Assembly (NCBI GenBank): GCA_029783825.1
Contig: JAREIK010000506.1
Coordinates: 264,502-328,501 of the forward strand
Direction: 5' to 3'
Source of the DNA: Sapria himalayana
Lineage: Eukaryota > Streptophyta > Magnoliopsida > Malpighiales > Rafflesiaceae
Length of the DNA: 64,000 bases
How positions within the stretch are numbered: position 1 is the stretch's first letter; every line of letters starts with the position of its first letter. This document shows, one piece after another, positions 1-11,230 of the stretch. The notes under the pieces are model-generated. The model was not told where the DNA came from. It saw only the letters and a program-made list of their open reading frames with translations, and made no database searches. The position numbers were made by a program, and so were the translations under genes.

Positions 1-640
1 TGATTTCTATGGTATAGAATTAATATCATAGCCATACAATTATTATGAGCTAGTATTACTATGACTCTAAGAAAGTTTCACCATCAAATAGAATGTACTG
101 TATAGTAAAATAAATATGCCAATAAAGTGGCAGAGTTGTTGCATACGTAGATTGCCACAACTATTTGTGAAGGTTTTAGCCAAGAATGAACGATAATACT
201 ATCCTATAGCTCAACTAGATGTTATAAAGTCACAACATAAATAATATTATGATTTTATTTGACTTATGCTCTTATCTATCTTAACAATCCACCAAGTCTC
301 TATTAAACAAAAAAAATCACAAAATTTTACTTTTATTCATTATAATTCATCAAAAACAATAATTTAGTGAAATTATTCATGTAAAGCTCATTTCTATACA
401 AGCATATCATGATATTCAAAAAAACTAGTTTTATTTGGTATTTGACATGCCAAATAAACTCTCACACTGAAGTAATTGGTCATTTCCAAGCAATTACTCT
501 TTTTCTATATATAAAAATTATATATTCTATCTATCCTCCATACGTATTTACTATGACTAAGTTTGGGTGTAATAATATATCTATATAGTTAGGGCTATTT
601 TTTCATGGACATATAAATGAGTCATATATTGATGTCTGAA
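1..640. repeat. Diverged long repeat, copy 1 (gypsy-associated)
   Basis: Bases about 15-480 are recognisably similar to 5,180-5,600 and more weakly to 6,050-6,515. Shared landmarks in order are TTATTATGAGCTAGTAT, a GACTCTAAGAAAG-like word, an AATAGAATGTACTG-like word, TAGCTCA, and a terminal CAAAAAAACTAGTTTTATT followed by a TTTGACATGCCAAATAA-like stretch. No reading frame is convincing. All copies lie beside minus-strand Athila-like relics, so they are probably long terminal repeat or untranslated retroelement sequence; that role is inferred. The window starts inside the repeat, so its left edge is unknown. Confidence 0.6.
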
Positions 641-1059
641 TTCTATGACTAAATTTTGTAGGTGTAAAAGGATTTGTCTAAGTGGGTACATTTATTTAAT
701 TACACCATATAGACTAATAAAATCTTTGGTTGCTTTTCATGCAACACAACATCCATATCTAGACCATCAAATAGTTGTTACCTCCATTGATAATCTCAGC
801 TATATAGGTCAACTTCATTGTATAATCTCTCACTTCCACTTTCTTCCCAAGATTTCTTTTAGTATTGAATTATATTCTAGAATTTATCTATCAGTACATC
901 CTTCTTTTCGTTCTCTTTCCTAGAATTTCATAGCTTCTTGAAATGACACTTCATATTTGTTGGATGCTATGAATTTAAGGATCATTATAACTTTTTATTG
1001 GGTTGCACTTTGAGTTTCCTTTTTGAAACTCCAAATTCATGGCTTTGACTAGTATGAAG

Positions 1060-1450
1060 ACTTTCATTCTTGACATAAATGAGTGCTTGTTTAGTGGCTA
1101 AAAATAATTATCCCAAAATCAATGTAGCTTGTAGGTTTTCCTCCATATCGAACACCACAAAATTTGTAGAAAAAATAAATATGTTAGCCTTAACCAAAAT
1201 ATTTTCCATAATACTTATTGTTCATTTCATTAATCAATCAAATATTTATAGTGAGAGATAGGTTAGAATGATCTTGCTAAGGTTCAATCTTTGCTCTATT
1301 GACAAAGAAATCAGTTGCATTTCGATTTCATATCATATAATACCTTTCATAATTTGTGCTCCTCAATTATGCATGATATTATAAAATTTTTTGGAACTTT
1401 TAACTTCGATAAGAATTTTTATTGAATAATTACACTTTATTTCTTTATCA
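1060..1450 (-). pseudogene. Gypsy (Athila-like) protease-region relic, element A
   Basis: Read on the minus strand, this stretch encodes a recognisable Athila-type Ty3/gypsy protease region with several stops. From about 1,430 down, one frame gives KFLSKLKVPKNFIISCII and then LYDMKSKCN, which corresponds to the family's KLPPKLKDPGSF... and active-site CDLGASVN block; the aspartate is kept. From about 1,223 down, another frame gives NILVKANIFIFSTNFVVFDM and LILG followed by a stop and LFLATKQALI. This matches the family's DVLVKVDKFIFPxDFVVLDM and ILGRPFLATGRALI block. Frameshifts separate the pieces, so it is dead. It lies downstream (minus sense) of the gag relic at 1.9-2.9 kb, the expected gag-protease order. 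The family match is from memory of the consensus, not from a search. Confidence 0.75.
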
Positions 1451-1899
1451 TATTCATCATGCCAAATGAGTTGTTAACTTATAATTTATAAAAAATATTA
1501 AAAAATTTCACAAATTATTCATCCAAATTGCCCCTACTAAAGCAATAATAGATAATAAAGGTTGTGAGAAAAATTATATTTCGTATTATTTTTCATAGCA
1601 TTTGTCTTTATATTACTTTGGGTAATCTATATTCACTTTTTAAATACACTTTTTCTTCTATCACAAAAAGGTAGTTAAGTTGGGCATTCTATTATTTGGG
1701 CATCATAACCTTAAAAATTACCATTGCATTAGGAGACATGGCTTTTGAAAATTTTATGGTGGGAGTCATGACTTTTGGAAAAATTGTTGTTCTATCAGTT
1801 CTAGCATCCTTTATTTTAGATTTCTCTATATGTTTCCCCTAAAACTTATTCTTACTTCAAAGTATAATTGATAAATACTTATTGAGGCTTAATATCACT

Positions 1900-2885
1900 T
1901 TGTAGTTCATTAAAATGCTTCCCCTTCACCAATAATGTCAATTGTCTGATTTAATTTTTTTTACTTCTCACTGTTGCATTCATTTGCCCCAACTATGATT
2001 GAAACCTCTCCATATGGTCGTTTTGAAAATTATGTTTTCATTTTATCTCGATCAATAATTCTATCAAGTTGTCATTGATGAAATACTTTTCTATAGCTTT
2101 GAATGTTGATAATGTAAACTCCATCTCAATTGAAAATTGTGTCCCATAGAATTATTCTCAAATATTTTTGGGACTGATCAAATATTTTGCTATCCATTTT
2201 TGATGTATCCATAAAAAATTTTATTATTTCTAACATTCAAATGATAATGTATCAAGATATTCATATTTGGTTTGAACACAAACCTTTTTCTCTATAATCT
2301 ATTGCTCTCTTCCACTTGATACATGGGGTTAAAATGTATCATTTCTTACGATTGCAAAACACCAATTTCTTTCCTTTCTTTTTGCATATCCTCTTGGGCT
2401 TCCAATATTTTGAGAAATGCCTTCATCTTTGTCTCCAATGTGATAAAATATCCAACTCCAATAATCCAACTTGTTTTCTCCAAAAAATACAATCATTCAA
2501 AATTTGATAATTATTCTTCACTAACATCTCAAATAATTTTCCCTCTTCCCCAGGTAATTTGTTCATAATCAACAACCTGAGGTGACACAATTATGTACCT
2601 CATCATGTAATTTAATTCTTTGTAGAAAGTTTTTACTTGGAACCATGATTCAAACTCATGTTGAGGGCATCTCTTCAATAACTCATTAAATTGGTCCCAA
2701 TCATCATACAAAATCTCAAACTCATCATGATAGAATTCACTTATGTCACTTTATAAGTGAGAAATGATTTGAGGTGAAAAGAACTTATGAAAAAAGCTTA
2801 CATAATTTTGTTCAGATTCTCAATTGAATCTCAATATAAATAGTAGAATAAATTTCATGCCTTGTCTCTCAAAAGACAGAGAATA
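1900..2885 (-). pseudogene. Gypsy (Athila-like) gag relic, element A
   Basis: The clearest part is an open minus-strand frame at 2,529-2,711. It contains YDDWDQFNELLKRCPQHEFE and then WFQVKTFYKELNYMMR, which is the retrotransposon gag signature (YxAWxRFxxLLRxCPHHG... QxxxFYxGLN). Upstream on the minus strand, near 2,880, a piece reading LSFERQ/SLRDKA corresponds to the FPLSLRGxAxxW block that opens this gag domain. Downstream, at 2,320-2,500, a coiled-coil-like frame with LETKMKAFLKILEAQ resembles the gag C-terminal part. Frames change several times and stops interrupt it. A homologous relic lies at 10.5-11.2 kb. Gag would have packaged element RNA; this copy cannot encode a full protein. Confidence 0.75.
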
Positions 2886-2889
2886 AATA

Positions 2890-4600
2890 GGCAATACAAG
2901 ATATGCAATATAAATCATGTCATAAAATAAGTTATTGATATCCAAACTACTAAAAATAGAACTATCCTTTTTTAGGATAGTTGTGTCAACTAAAATTGAC
3001 TAATCAAACTAAATAATTTTGATTAATAATGCAAAAAACATGTTGTGACTTTATTACAATGCTTAATTTTTAACATTTCGTAAAGTATCAAAATCTCATT
3101 AGGAAAGTTTCTATCATCTAATTAGTCCTACAAATATATAAGTTATATAAGTAGTAAGGACTAATATGGACTTTTTATCGAAATATCAATTTCATTTAGA
3201 TTGTGTAGGTACTAGTATTAGGCAACTATTAGTCAATTACTTTTCTTGTTAAAAGAATAAGATTATGTTTTAGGTAAGATTGTTAAATTTAAGATTGGTA
3301 ATTTCCATTACACGTGATGACTTATTTTATAGTTTAGATATTATTGTGCTTGGTTACAAAATAAATGTATGATTATTATGGAAATATTCTAGTGTCATAT
3401 TAGTATACAAAGTGATTATTAATTATTGAGCCCTACTCAATGATGGTCCTCTCATAGTTATCTTCTTGGTACTTTATCACTCAATTTATCCATACTCAAG
3501 GGTCATTTATAAGTTCATGCCTTTTAGAAGACTTGTCAACTACCATTGATGGTTGATTCATATGTATATTATTATTTTCTGCCCTCATATTTTATATAAA
3601 CATAAATTGATGTAGTAGTAAAAATATATGCCCTTTTGGTTTCATAAGTATCATACTAACATAACTAACATATTTTTTTTAAATATCATCAGTGATAGTC
3701 ATAAGATAGAAAGGAACTCATAGGATTTTTATTATCTTATAGTCTCCTAAAATCACACATATATGGCAACTTACCTATCATCATCTACCATGATGATACA
3801 TGACTCCCAAACTAAAAGGTAAAACACATAGGAAAATAATTAATAAAATATTCACAACAATTGAGTGTTAGTTCTTTTAAGGCATACACAATGAATTGAC
3901 TTATAAAATTATTTATGCTTTGGCTTCATAAGAACTATACTCACTTGATTAACATCCTTAATATTGGATTTTGACAAATACATTTGTTTCATGCATCATG
4001 ATCAGAAGAGCTAATACTTTCTTTCTACCATGACATGCAAGTATACTTCATAACTAACTAGTTACCATCTATTTTGATAACAAGTACAAACTTACTAATA
4101 GTAAAACTTTATTTTCAGTTCTACATTAATTTTACATCTATCAATATCCAAAATACAACAAAATCAAAAAAAAAAAATCATTAAGCATCCTTCACACATA
4201 ATCAAATAAAACAACAAAGAACCTCAATTTAGCTTCAAATTTGAGAGGAATTCACATAAGATAAATGAAGATACATCTCATGGAATTCTAAATTCCTAAT
4301 GATAGCTCTCAAGAGTGTATAAAAATCAAATCCTAAATCTATATATAATACTCAATTTTGTGCCTTGGACTTTTCCCTTGGGAGAGTTGAAAATCATTCC
4401 CACCGCAATAGGAATTATGCTTGTGCCTTGCATTGATTATTTACTTGAGAATCTCTTCTAGGTTAAATAAAAGATGGCTTTTAAAATCCTAACTTTTATC
4501 TCTTTTCTCATGCCCTAGAAAACTCTTTGAAATCACATTTTCTCTTTTATACTCAAACAAATAGTTATAAAATTTAAGTCAAAAGTTATGACTTTTTAAA
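2890..4600. other. Gene-less AT-rich stretch upstream of gag A
   Basis: I find no coding frame, RNA gene or clear terminal repeat here. Read on the minus strand it lies 5' of gag A, so it may be the leader or long terminal repeat of that element, but I cannot define ends. It contains scattered TCATGA/CATGATGA words like those of the denser repeat region that follows. Confidence 0.4.
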
Positions 4601-5900
4601 AATAAGTCACATCTTTGGTCTCTTTCTAGCTTTAGAATGAAATGGTATTGAGAATGACCAAGACTATATATTTTATCTATGGAGCACAAAGTTGTTGCAC
4701 TATGAATAGACCATATCTTTGCTCTCACTCTTGTATCAAATGGTCATGACACTGGGATTGCCCATGCCTATACTTCTCATATTTAGAATACAATGTCATG
4801 ATGTAGGAAATAAGTCATGGCATTAATCTCTCTCTTGCATAATATGATCATGATATTGGGAATGGCCATGACTACACATTGCACCTCTACAACACTGATT
4901 CACAACATCAAGATTGGCCCCAACTTGTGTATATTACTTATGTAACCAAAATTCATGACACTGAAAATGGGCTATGACTATGTTCATTTCTCTCGAGTAG
5001 AAAGCCAAGGCTGTGGATATGAATATGACTTGAGTAATGCTCACTAGAACTTTTGTAACTAAAATTTATAGTGTTAGGAATAGTACTATGACTTTTTCCT
5101 CTGATGGCTCTATAATGAGAAGGTCGCAGTATTTAAGGTTTTCCATGATATTGAGCACTAGTGGGGTACTTAGTTGTGTTTTATAACTAATATCACAACT
5201 ATAAAATTATTATGAGCTAGTATGAGTGTGATTCTAAAAAAATTATGAAGTTGAATAGAATATATTGAATATTTAAATGATTGTGCCAATAAGATAGTAG
5301 AGTTTACCCTAAGAATAGATGCTTAAACTATCATATAGCTCAATGAGAAGTAACAAAGCCATAACACAAGAAATATTCTGATTTTACATTGCTCTTCATT
5401 TTTCTCATTCTCAATAATCTATCAACTCTTTATTTTACATAAAAATCATACAATTTCATTACTAGTCATGATATTCCTTCAAAAACTATAATTTGGCAAA
5501 ATTGTTCATCTAAAGCTCATTTGTATATAAACACATCATAAATATTTATCAAAAAAACTAGTTTTATTCAATGTTTGGCATATCAAATAAGCTTTTATGT
5601 GGATTTTCAAGCTGGAAGCCAATACTTTAGGTTTAAGTCATGATTTTACCATCTCTTCAATCGCATTTGGAATGAAAAAGTTGTGGAAATGAAGGAATTC
5701 CATGAATGATGAACTTATTCTTTTAAATATGAAGTTGTGGAGGCAAGAATGCCATGAAAAAGCTAATTATTCTTTTGAACCAATAGTTGTGATGACAAGA
5801 ATGCAATGACTGATGAATAGTATTTCTAAAGCACAAAGTCATGACAGTAATAATGACCTTGATTGAGATAGTTGTCTTCTATGACAAAAAGTCATGATGA
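4600..5900. repeat. Degenerate minisatellite with GTCATGAC palindrome
   Basis: The stretch is built from loosely repeated units of roughly 50-120 bases. Examples are the pair TGGTCATGACACTGGGATTG and GATCATGATATTGGGAATGG (4,741 and 4,848), and the series GAAGTTGTGGAGGCAAGAATG, ATAGTTGTGATGACAAGAATG near 5,730-5,800. The words GTCATGAC, TCATGACT and GCCATGAC recur, and many occur again in 8.1-8.9 kb and near 10.2 kb. The unit is too diverged for me to give a copy number. A diverged copy of the long repeat seen at position 1 is embedded at 5,180-5,600. Confidence 0.55.
5180..5605. repeat. Diverged long repeat, copy 2
   Basis: This stretch parallels bases 15-480 over its length. Both contain TTATTATGAGCTAGTAT near the start, ATAGAATATATTGA/ATAGAATGTACTG, CATATAGCTCAA/CCTATAGCTCAA, TTCATCTAAAGCTCATTT/TTCATGTAAAGCTCATTT, and CAAAAAAACTAGTTTTATT near the end. 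Substitutions and small indels are frequent, so the duplication is old. It probably represents a terminal or untranslated part of the neighbouring gypsy elements. Confidence 0.65.
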
Positions 5901-6049
5901 GAAGGATGTTCCTTTCTAAAATAAAAAGATAGATCAAAAAATGTGCCAAGACTCAAAATATTTTGGTGTTATGTGATTTTGGCTTTGTAATGAATATGTT
6001 ACAACACTAGAATTTTCTTTAACTTCTTATACTGGTGGGGCACTTGATT

Positions 6050-6515
6050 GTAGTGACATAAAAATAATATCACAACTGAAATTATATTTTAGTAGTAGTG
6101 TGTCATGACTTCAAGATAATGTTATGCCCATGAAGAAAGTATTGTACAATAAAAAATTTGTGCCAACTAGGTGATAAAGGCATTTCATGTAAAGATTTCA
6201 AACGACTTGTTTGGTAAAGTCATGGCCAAAAAATGATTCAATGACTACTCAATAGGCTTGGCTAGTATACCCAAGTTATGAAATTGGAAATATTATGACT
6301 TTATCTTTACTTTTTAGCCTCCAAATCAACTTTTCACCAAGTCCATAAATCCTACTCAAATTATACCCAACTTCACTAGTATTCATCCAATTTGAACAAA
6401 ATCATCATTTAGTAAAATTATTTTATTATAAGCCTATATTTCATACATACATATCATGGAATTAAAACAAATTAATCCAAAAAAGTAAGTTTATTGAGTG
6501 CCAAATAAACTTATA
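6050..6515. repeat. Diverged long repeat, copy 3
   Basis: A weaker third copy: it starts TAATATCACAACT, has GTATTGTACAATAAAAAATTTGTGCCAA, and ends with a TATCATGGAATTAAAACAA...AAGTAAGTTTATTGAGTGCCAAATAAACTT stretch that corresponds to the end of copies 1 and 2. The distance to copy 2 is only about 450 bases, which could be two terminal repeats of adjacent elements lying side by side. That reading is inferred. Confidence 0.5.
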
Positions 6516-6519
6516 TACT

Positions 6520-7320
6520 AACAATACTACTTTTCCTCAAGTAAAGAATTTCTCTCTCTCTCTAAAAATCTTCTCGACATCAAGAGGAAGAATGCATCAT
6601 CACAAAAATAAAAAAATGCACATGCATCAATGTGGAGAAGAAGGTGGATGATGTGACTGAACCTTAACATTCGAATCCTTCAATGGAGATTATTCTTTAG
6701 AGGGCTCAAATCTAGGCATGGATATTGATTGTCTCTTAGTAACTTTTTTGTTGCTTGTTTCCCATTCTATAATATCTATAATCATATTACATAATGTATC
6801 TTGTCTTCTCCTGATAGAGTTGAATGAAACCTCAAAAGATTCTAGTGCAAAGTATATATGTATTTGGTTCTCATTTTAATTCTCGAAGTCTTGTTTCCAC
6901 TGTTTCTCTTTATACTTCATGTTATCATCTATCTTAATATATCTACCATTTATCAATTTTTCCACTCATATGTGACACATTGATATAGCTACCCAAATAC
7001 TTTAGTTCTTCTCATAACTCTAGCCCACACTCTTTTCATCATCTATTCCAAGATGATTATAAGCCAATCCTTAAATTTGTCTTGGTTAGACACAAATAAT
7101 TACTCATTCTTGTTGAGATGTATCTCCCATATTGTATCATGTTTCTCTACCTTAACTATCATATTTTTTTATTTTGCTTCACATATTCTCTCTACTTAAT
7201 GTCCCTCTTCTCTAATTTAGCCACCAAGGAATAATTCATCAACAATAGCTCCACCTTTAATGGAATCTTTCTATAATCAAATTTCAATTATATATTCTTC
7301 AAAAGGATAAAGTCCTCTCC
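6520..7320. other. Gene-less AT-rich stretch inside gypsy element B
   Basis: I see no recognisable domain, tRNA or defined repeat here. Short minus-strand frames exist but none is long or matches a family I know. It lies in the expected pol interval of the minus-strand element B, so it is probably decayed retroelement interior. Confidence 0.35.
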
Positions 7321-7324
7321 TAAG

Positions 7325-7660
7325 TTTATTCACCATCTACCCATTGGAATATCATATTTGAGTGTTAACTCTTCATCAAATCTTTCTTCAATTCTTTCTA
7401 TTACGTCTATGCCTATTTCGTGGAAGGCTAACACTTCTTGCCCCATGTCGATTGATTCTTCCCCTTCAAAAACCAATTTCTTCTTTTTCTTCTTATCTCC
7501 TTAAATGACACCCACCAATATTAGGAGAGATATCTATGGATACATTCATCTCTATCTTCACGAATAGGGACTCCTTTGGATCGGCATAGCTAACAATCAA
7601 AGAGAAGTAAATGATATGACCTAAGAATTCCCATTATTTAGTTGAGAATTAACTTCTCTA
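7325..7660 (-). pseudogene. Unidentified coding-like relic, minus strand
   Basis: Two open runs on the minus strand stand out from the stop-rich surroundings. From about 7,480 to 7,325 a frame reads LVFEGEESIDMGQEVLAF, then IDVIERIEERFDEELTLKYD and IPMGRW before a stop. Just upstream, 7,640-7,505 reads YADPKESLFVKIEMNVSIDI followed by SPNIGGCHL. The amino-acid composition (acidic, charged, few low-complexity runs) looks like real former protein. I do not recognise the family. Its position between the gag/protease relic of element B and the repeat at 6.05-6.5 kb suggests an element-encoded or element-captured frame. Confidence 0.4.
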
Positions 7661-9300
7661 ATATTATTTTAACATGAATCTTGTAGCCACTTACTAGATT
7701 ACAAAACAAGGTCATCCTATCTTGCATGATGGTAAAGAGGTATTGAGTTAGTTGAAAAATAAAGAACTAAAAATACAACCAAAATCTTGATCTCTTCTAT
7801 GAGTTCTCCCCTCACTAATTATCCATAGATACTCATCGATGAAACTGTTTAACTATCCTTACCATACATCAATGACTTAGTGATTTCATTATAGTTTGAT
7901 TGCATTTTTAGGGTTTTTAGGTCACATTTTACATAATTAAATTGGCACAAAATTTGTCCCAATTTTTTCTTTCTATCAGCTATTTAAATGGTGAGAAGAT
8001 TTTTATGAATCCCTATTTACCACAAACTATTCTTGGCTATGGTAGATGTCATTCATCTTTTCATTTATATCAAAAATATTAGTTTGGGCATCATGACTTG
8101 GGAGGAAGTCATAGCGGTGGGTTGCTTGTATCATTTCTCTTTAGCCATATGACTTATCCCAAACTCGTCTCTTCTCTTTTTAAACTTTAAAATCAATATT
8201 TCATCCTTTATTTTAGCTTGATATTCGAAAATTGCTATTGCAATGAGTTTTTCCAGTAGAGAAAAAAAAGATTTTTTCACAAAAAATTCAGGTTAATGTA
8301 TTTTATAGAGTTAGTGTTTTACTCATGGCTTCTAAAAGAGTCATCACTTTGCACATGGCCACCACTTTTATTTTAAAATGATTATCACCATTAGGTTTTA
8401 GGGTCATGACTTCATTTGACTTGATAGAAAGTCATGTTTGAGTTTGAATTCCATGACTTCTATTGGTATATGTACAAGTGTTCGAGCGAATGTATATGTA
8501 AAAAAAAAATATTGCAATACATAGTAGAAAATTAAATATTGGGTTATCTTTCAAGAAATACTATGTTTAATATCTTTAGCTATACCAACATTTGTACCTC
8601 CATTTCAATCATAAATTTTAGTAATACAAGACATTTGTTTAGTATATTATTTCCTAGCATGTCTTCTGAAATTATCTTTCCACATGAGGTTATCCATCAG
8701 ATATCTTCCTTCGGAATGTTCTTCAATGGATGCTATGATTTTATGAAAAATCATAGTATTTATTGAGTGAGCTCCTTTTCACTAAGGCCATAACTTTTTG
8801 TGAAGTCTAGGCTTTGATATTTACCTTCTAGAACTCTAAAGTTGTGGTTGTAGAAAAAGTTTTGGTATTTATCTCACATTTTAAGTCATGAAATTTGTAA
8901 AAGTCATGACTTTCTTCTACATAATATCCTTTGTATCTTCTCCCTTCTGATGTTCAGAAATAATTTTTTACTTCATTTATTTCCTAGTACATCAACATTC
9001 ATCAATGGATTTTCTTCTTCTAGTGCTTTTCTATAGTCTTGAAAGCTCCCTTCTTAATCCATCATGTTCTAACATTATGAATTTAATTATTTTACCCTTG
9101 TCTTTCATATCTTCAAGGTAGTTTAACTTTATCTTTTGTGATATTGCAACTGTGAAAATATCATGACTTTAATTCAATCTTTTTCATCCAAGTCTACTAT
9201 AACATTTTCCATTGCTAAAATTTCCTCTAGTTCATCAGCTTCTCTTCTTCTTCTTCTTCAGGCCAACAATTATCTAAGAAGTCTTTTCATATATAATCTA
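7660..9300. other. Decayed interior of gypsy element B
   Basis: The expected pol interval of element B. I could not identify reverse transcriptase or integrase motifs. A minus-strand frame around 8,600-8,750 (HKIIASIEEHSEGRYLMDNL) is open for some length but matches nothing I can name. TCATGACTT words recur at 8.1-8.5 kb and 8.9 kb. A TCTTCTTCTTCTTCTTC microsatellite sits near 9,240. Confidence 0.35.
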
Positions 9301-9399
9301 CTTTATAATTTTAGCTAGTGTATTATACTATCTATTCTTTAGTAATTTTTTTCATCATCATTTAAAATTTGTAGGATTTTGTATAGGTTGAATTTCACT

Positions 9400-10130
9400 T
9401 CTTTATCCACATAAAGTATGAATTTTTCCTTCTAACATCAATCAAAGTTTATTTATAATTAAGAATAGTCATCGCAAGATCAATAGAGTATATTAGAAAT
9501 TTGATCTCCATCACAACAAAATCAATAAGACAATTATGTAACACAACAAAATCAATAAGAAAATTAAACTTGCTCACTTATTCATCATATCTTTGTTTAT
9601 CTCCATCAGAAATTTGATCTATTTGTCTCTCATATGTAAAAAAAGAAATTGAAGTTATATCATTGAGATTCAACTTTTGCACTAAAAAGAATACTGAATA
9701 TTATCAAATTAACACATGATCCCAAGTTCCATATTTCCTTCTAGAAAATGTGCTCCTTAATAATATATAAAATTATGAAACTCTTTGAATCTGTTAGCTT
9801 GTTCTAAAGTTTCCATTGAATGATTTTGACTTAATTATCTCATTCATATTTACCTTTCCATACTTCTCTAATTTTCTCTTACTACTCATGATGTCCTTCA
9901 CAAACTTCACATAATGATATTTCTAGGATAAAGCATTGGTGAAATGAATGTTGACTTCTAACTTTTTGAAGATATTGAGGAATCTCTTGAATTGCTTATC
10001 TATCTTTCCTAATCTAACCCACTTTTGAAAAGGAAGATTAGTTGGGAGAATATATTTACCATTTGTATAGTCATTCTCTAGCACATCATATTTCCATTCA
10101 TTATTGAGGTTAATTTGCAACTCCTACTCT
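9400..10130 (-). pseudogene. Gypsy (Athila-like) gag-protease junction relic, element B
   Basis: The minus-strand open frame at 9,923-10,120 contains LPFQKWVRLGKIDKQFKRFL and then NIFKKLEVNIHFTNALS. After a stop it continues in frame as HYVKFVKDIMSSKRKLEKYG. This is the Athila/Tat-type block just before the protease (LPFPxRLxKxKxDKQFxKFLxxFKKLxINIPFxEAL... YxKFxKDILxxKRxL). Further down, near 9,650-9,700, KLNLNDITSISF resembles the block after the protease active site. Stops and frameshifts make it non-functional. A 30-base direct repeat (CACAACAAAATCAATAAGA at 9,512 and 9,542) interrupts the protease region. It pairs with the gag relic at 10.5-11.2 kb. Confidence 0.8.
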
Positions 10131-10539
10131 AGTCCAAAGCTTTCACGTTTGATTGCTAGAAGAATAAATTAGGCAATTGGTTTTGGTAATGCCATGACTT
10201 TGAGAATGATCATGGTGTAAAATGAACAACTTTGAGAAAAGTTGTGACTTTGTTAGTCATAGTTTCCTCATCCACTTTAACTTCTCCTTTTGAATTCTCT
10301 TCTATTTTTTGCACTTCTAATTCTTTACTATTTTTGAGTGATATGGACATGCACTCTTTAGATTTTCCTTGATATAGCTTGGTGCTCTATTTTTGTTCTT
10401 CTCCTTCAATTATATTGCTAGTTGACCAAGTTAATTTTGAATAAACTTTATCATTGTGTCTGTGTGTTCCAACTATGTTTCAAACTATTCCATCTAGTAC
10501 TCTTATAGATCATTTCATTTTTTTATCTCTGTGAGTAGC

Positions 10540-11230
10540 ACAAAAATATTATCTTTTAATGATGGTTTTTATGCTCTCCTCAAGCATTTGTAATTGGAAC
10601 TCAAGGCTCTTTTCATTTGGTATTCTATTGAGTTGCTCCCTAAATGTTTATGAAAGTGACTCATATTCAGCTATACATTCGCATGAATTTCATATTATAA
10701 ATTTCATAATTTATCATATTTAGATGATAGTGTGTGAAGGTAATGTTTTTGGGTTAGAATATATACTTATATTTCTATAGAATATTTGTTTCTTCCACTT
10801 GATACACAAGCTCGATATTGATTATTTCTTACTTTTGTAAAATATTAAATTTTCACATACTAAGCCTTTTATCATTTTGGGCTCCAATTTATTGAAGAAT
10901 ATATCAAGTTTAGTCTCAATGCTACATTAACTATTTAACCCATCATGTATCAAACCATAGTAGAAGGTTTGAGCTTAGAACTACAATTCAAATACATGTT
11001 GTGGGTATCTTCTTAGTAGATGTATGAATTAGTCGTAAGTATTATATAAATATCTAGCTCTTTTTATCAAAATTGACTTATCTTTCCCCTTAGTTAAGAG
11101 ATAACTTGAAGTGGTAAGAACTTGGTGAGGAATACTTACATTGGTTCATCCTAACTCTCAATTGATCATCTGGATAAGTATAAGAACTAACTCCTAATCT
11201 TGTCTTTCAAAAGATAGAAAAAAGTTTTAA
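10540..11230 (-). pseudogene. Gypsy (Athila-like) gag relic, element B
   Basis: On the minus strand, around 11,025-10,930, one frame reads LLRRYPQHVFEL, a stop, F, a stop, then AQTFYYGLIHDG. This parallels LLKRCPQHEFESWFQVKTFY of element A and the general gag signature. Nucleotide similarity to element A continues on both sides, for example TCTTCCACTTGATACA at 2,308 and 10,793, and the CTTGTCTTTCAAAAGATAGA word at 11,199 compared with CTTGTCTCTCAAAAGACAGA at 2,862. The gag is broken by stops and indels. Together with the junction relic at 9.4-10.1 kb it defines a second minus-strand element. Confidence 0.7.
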
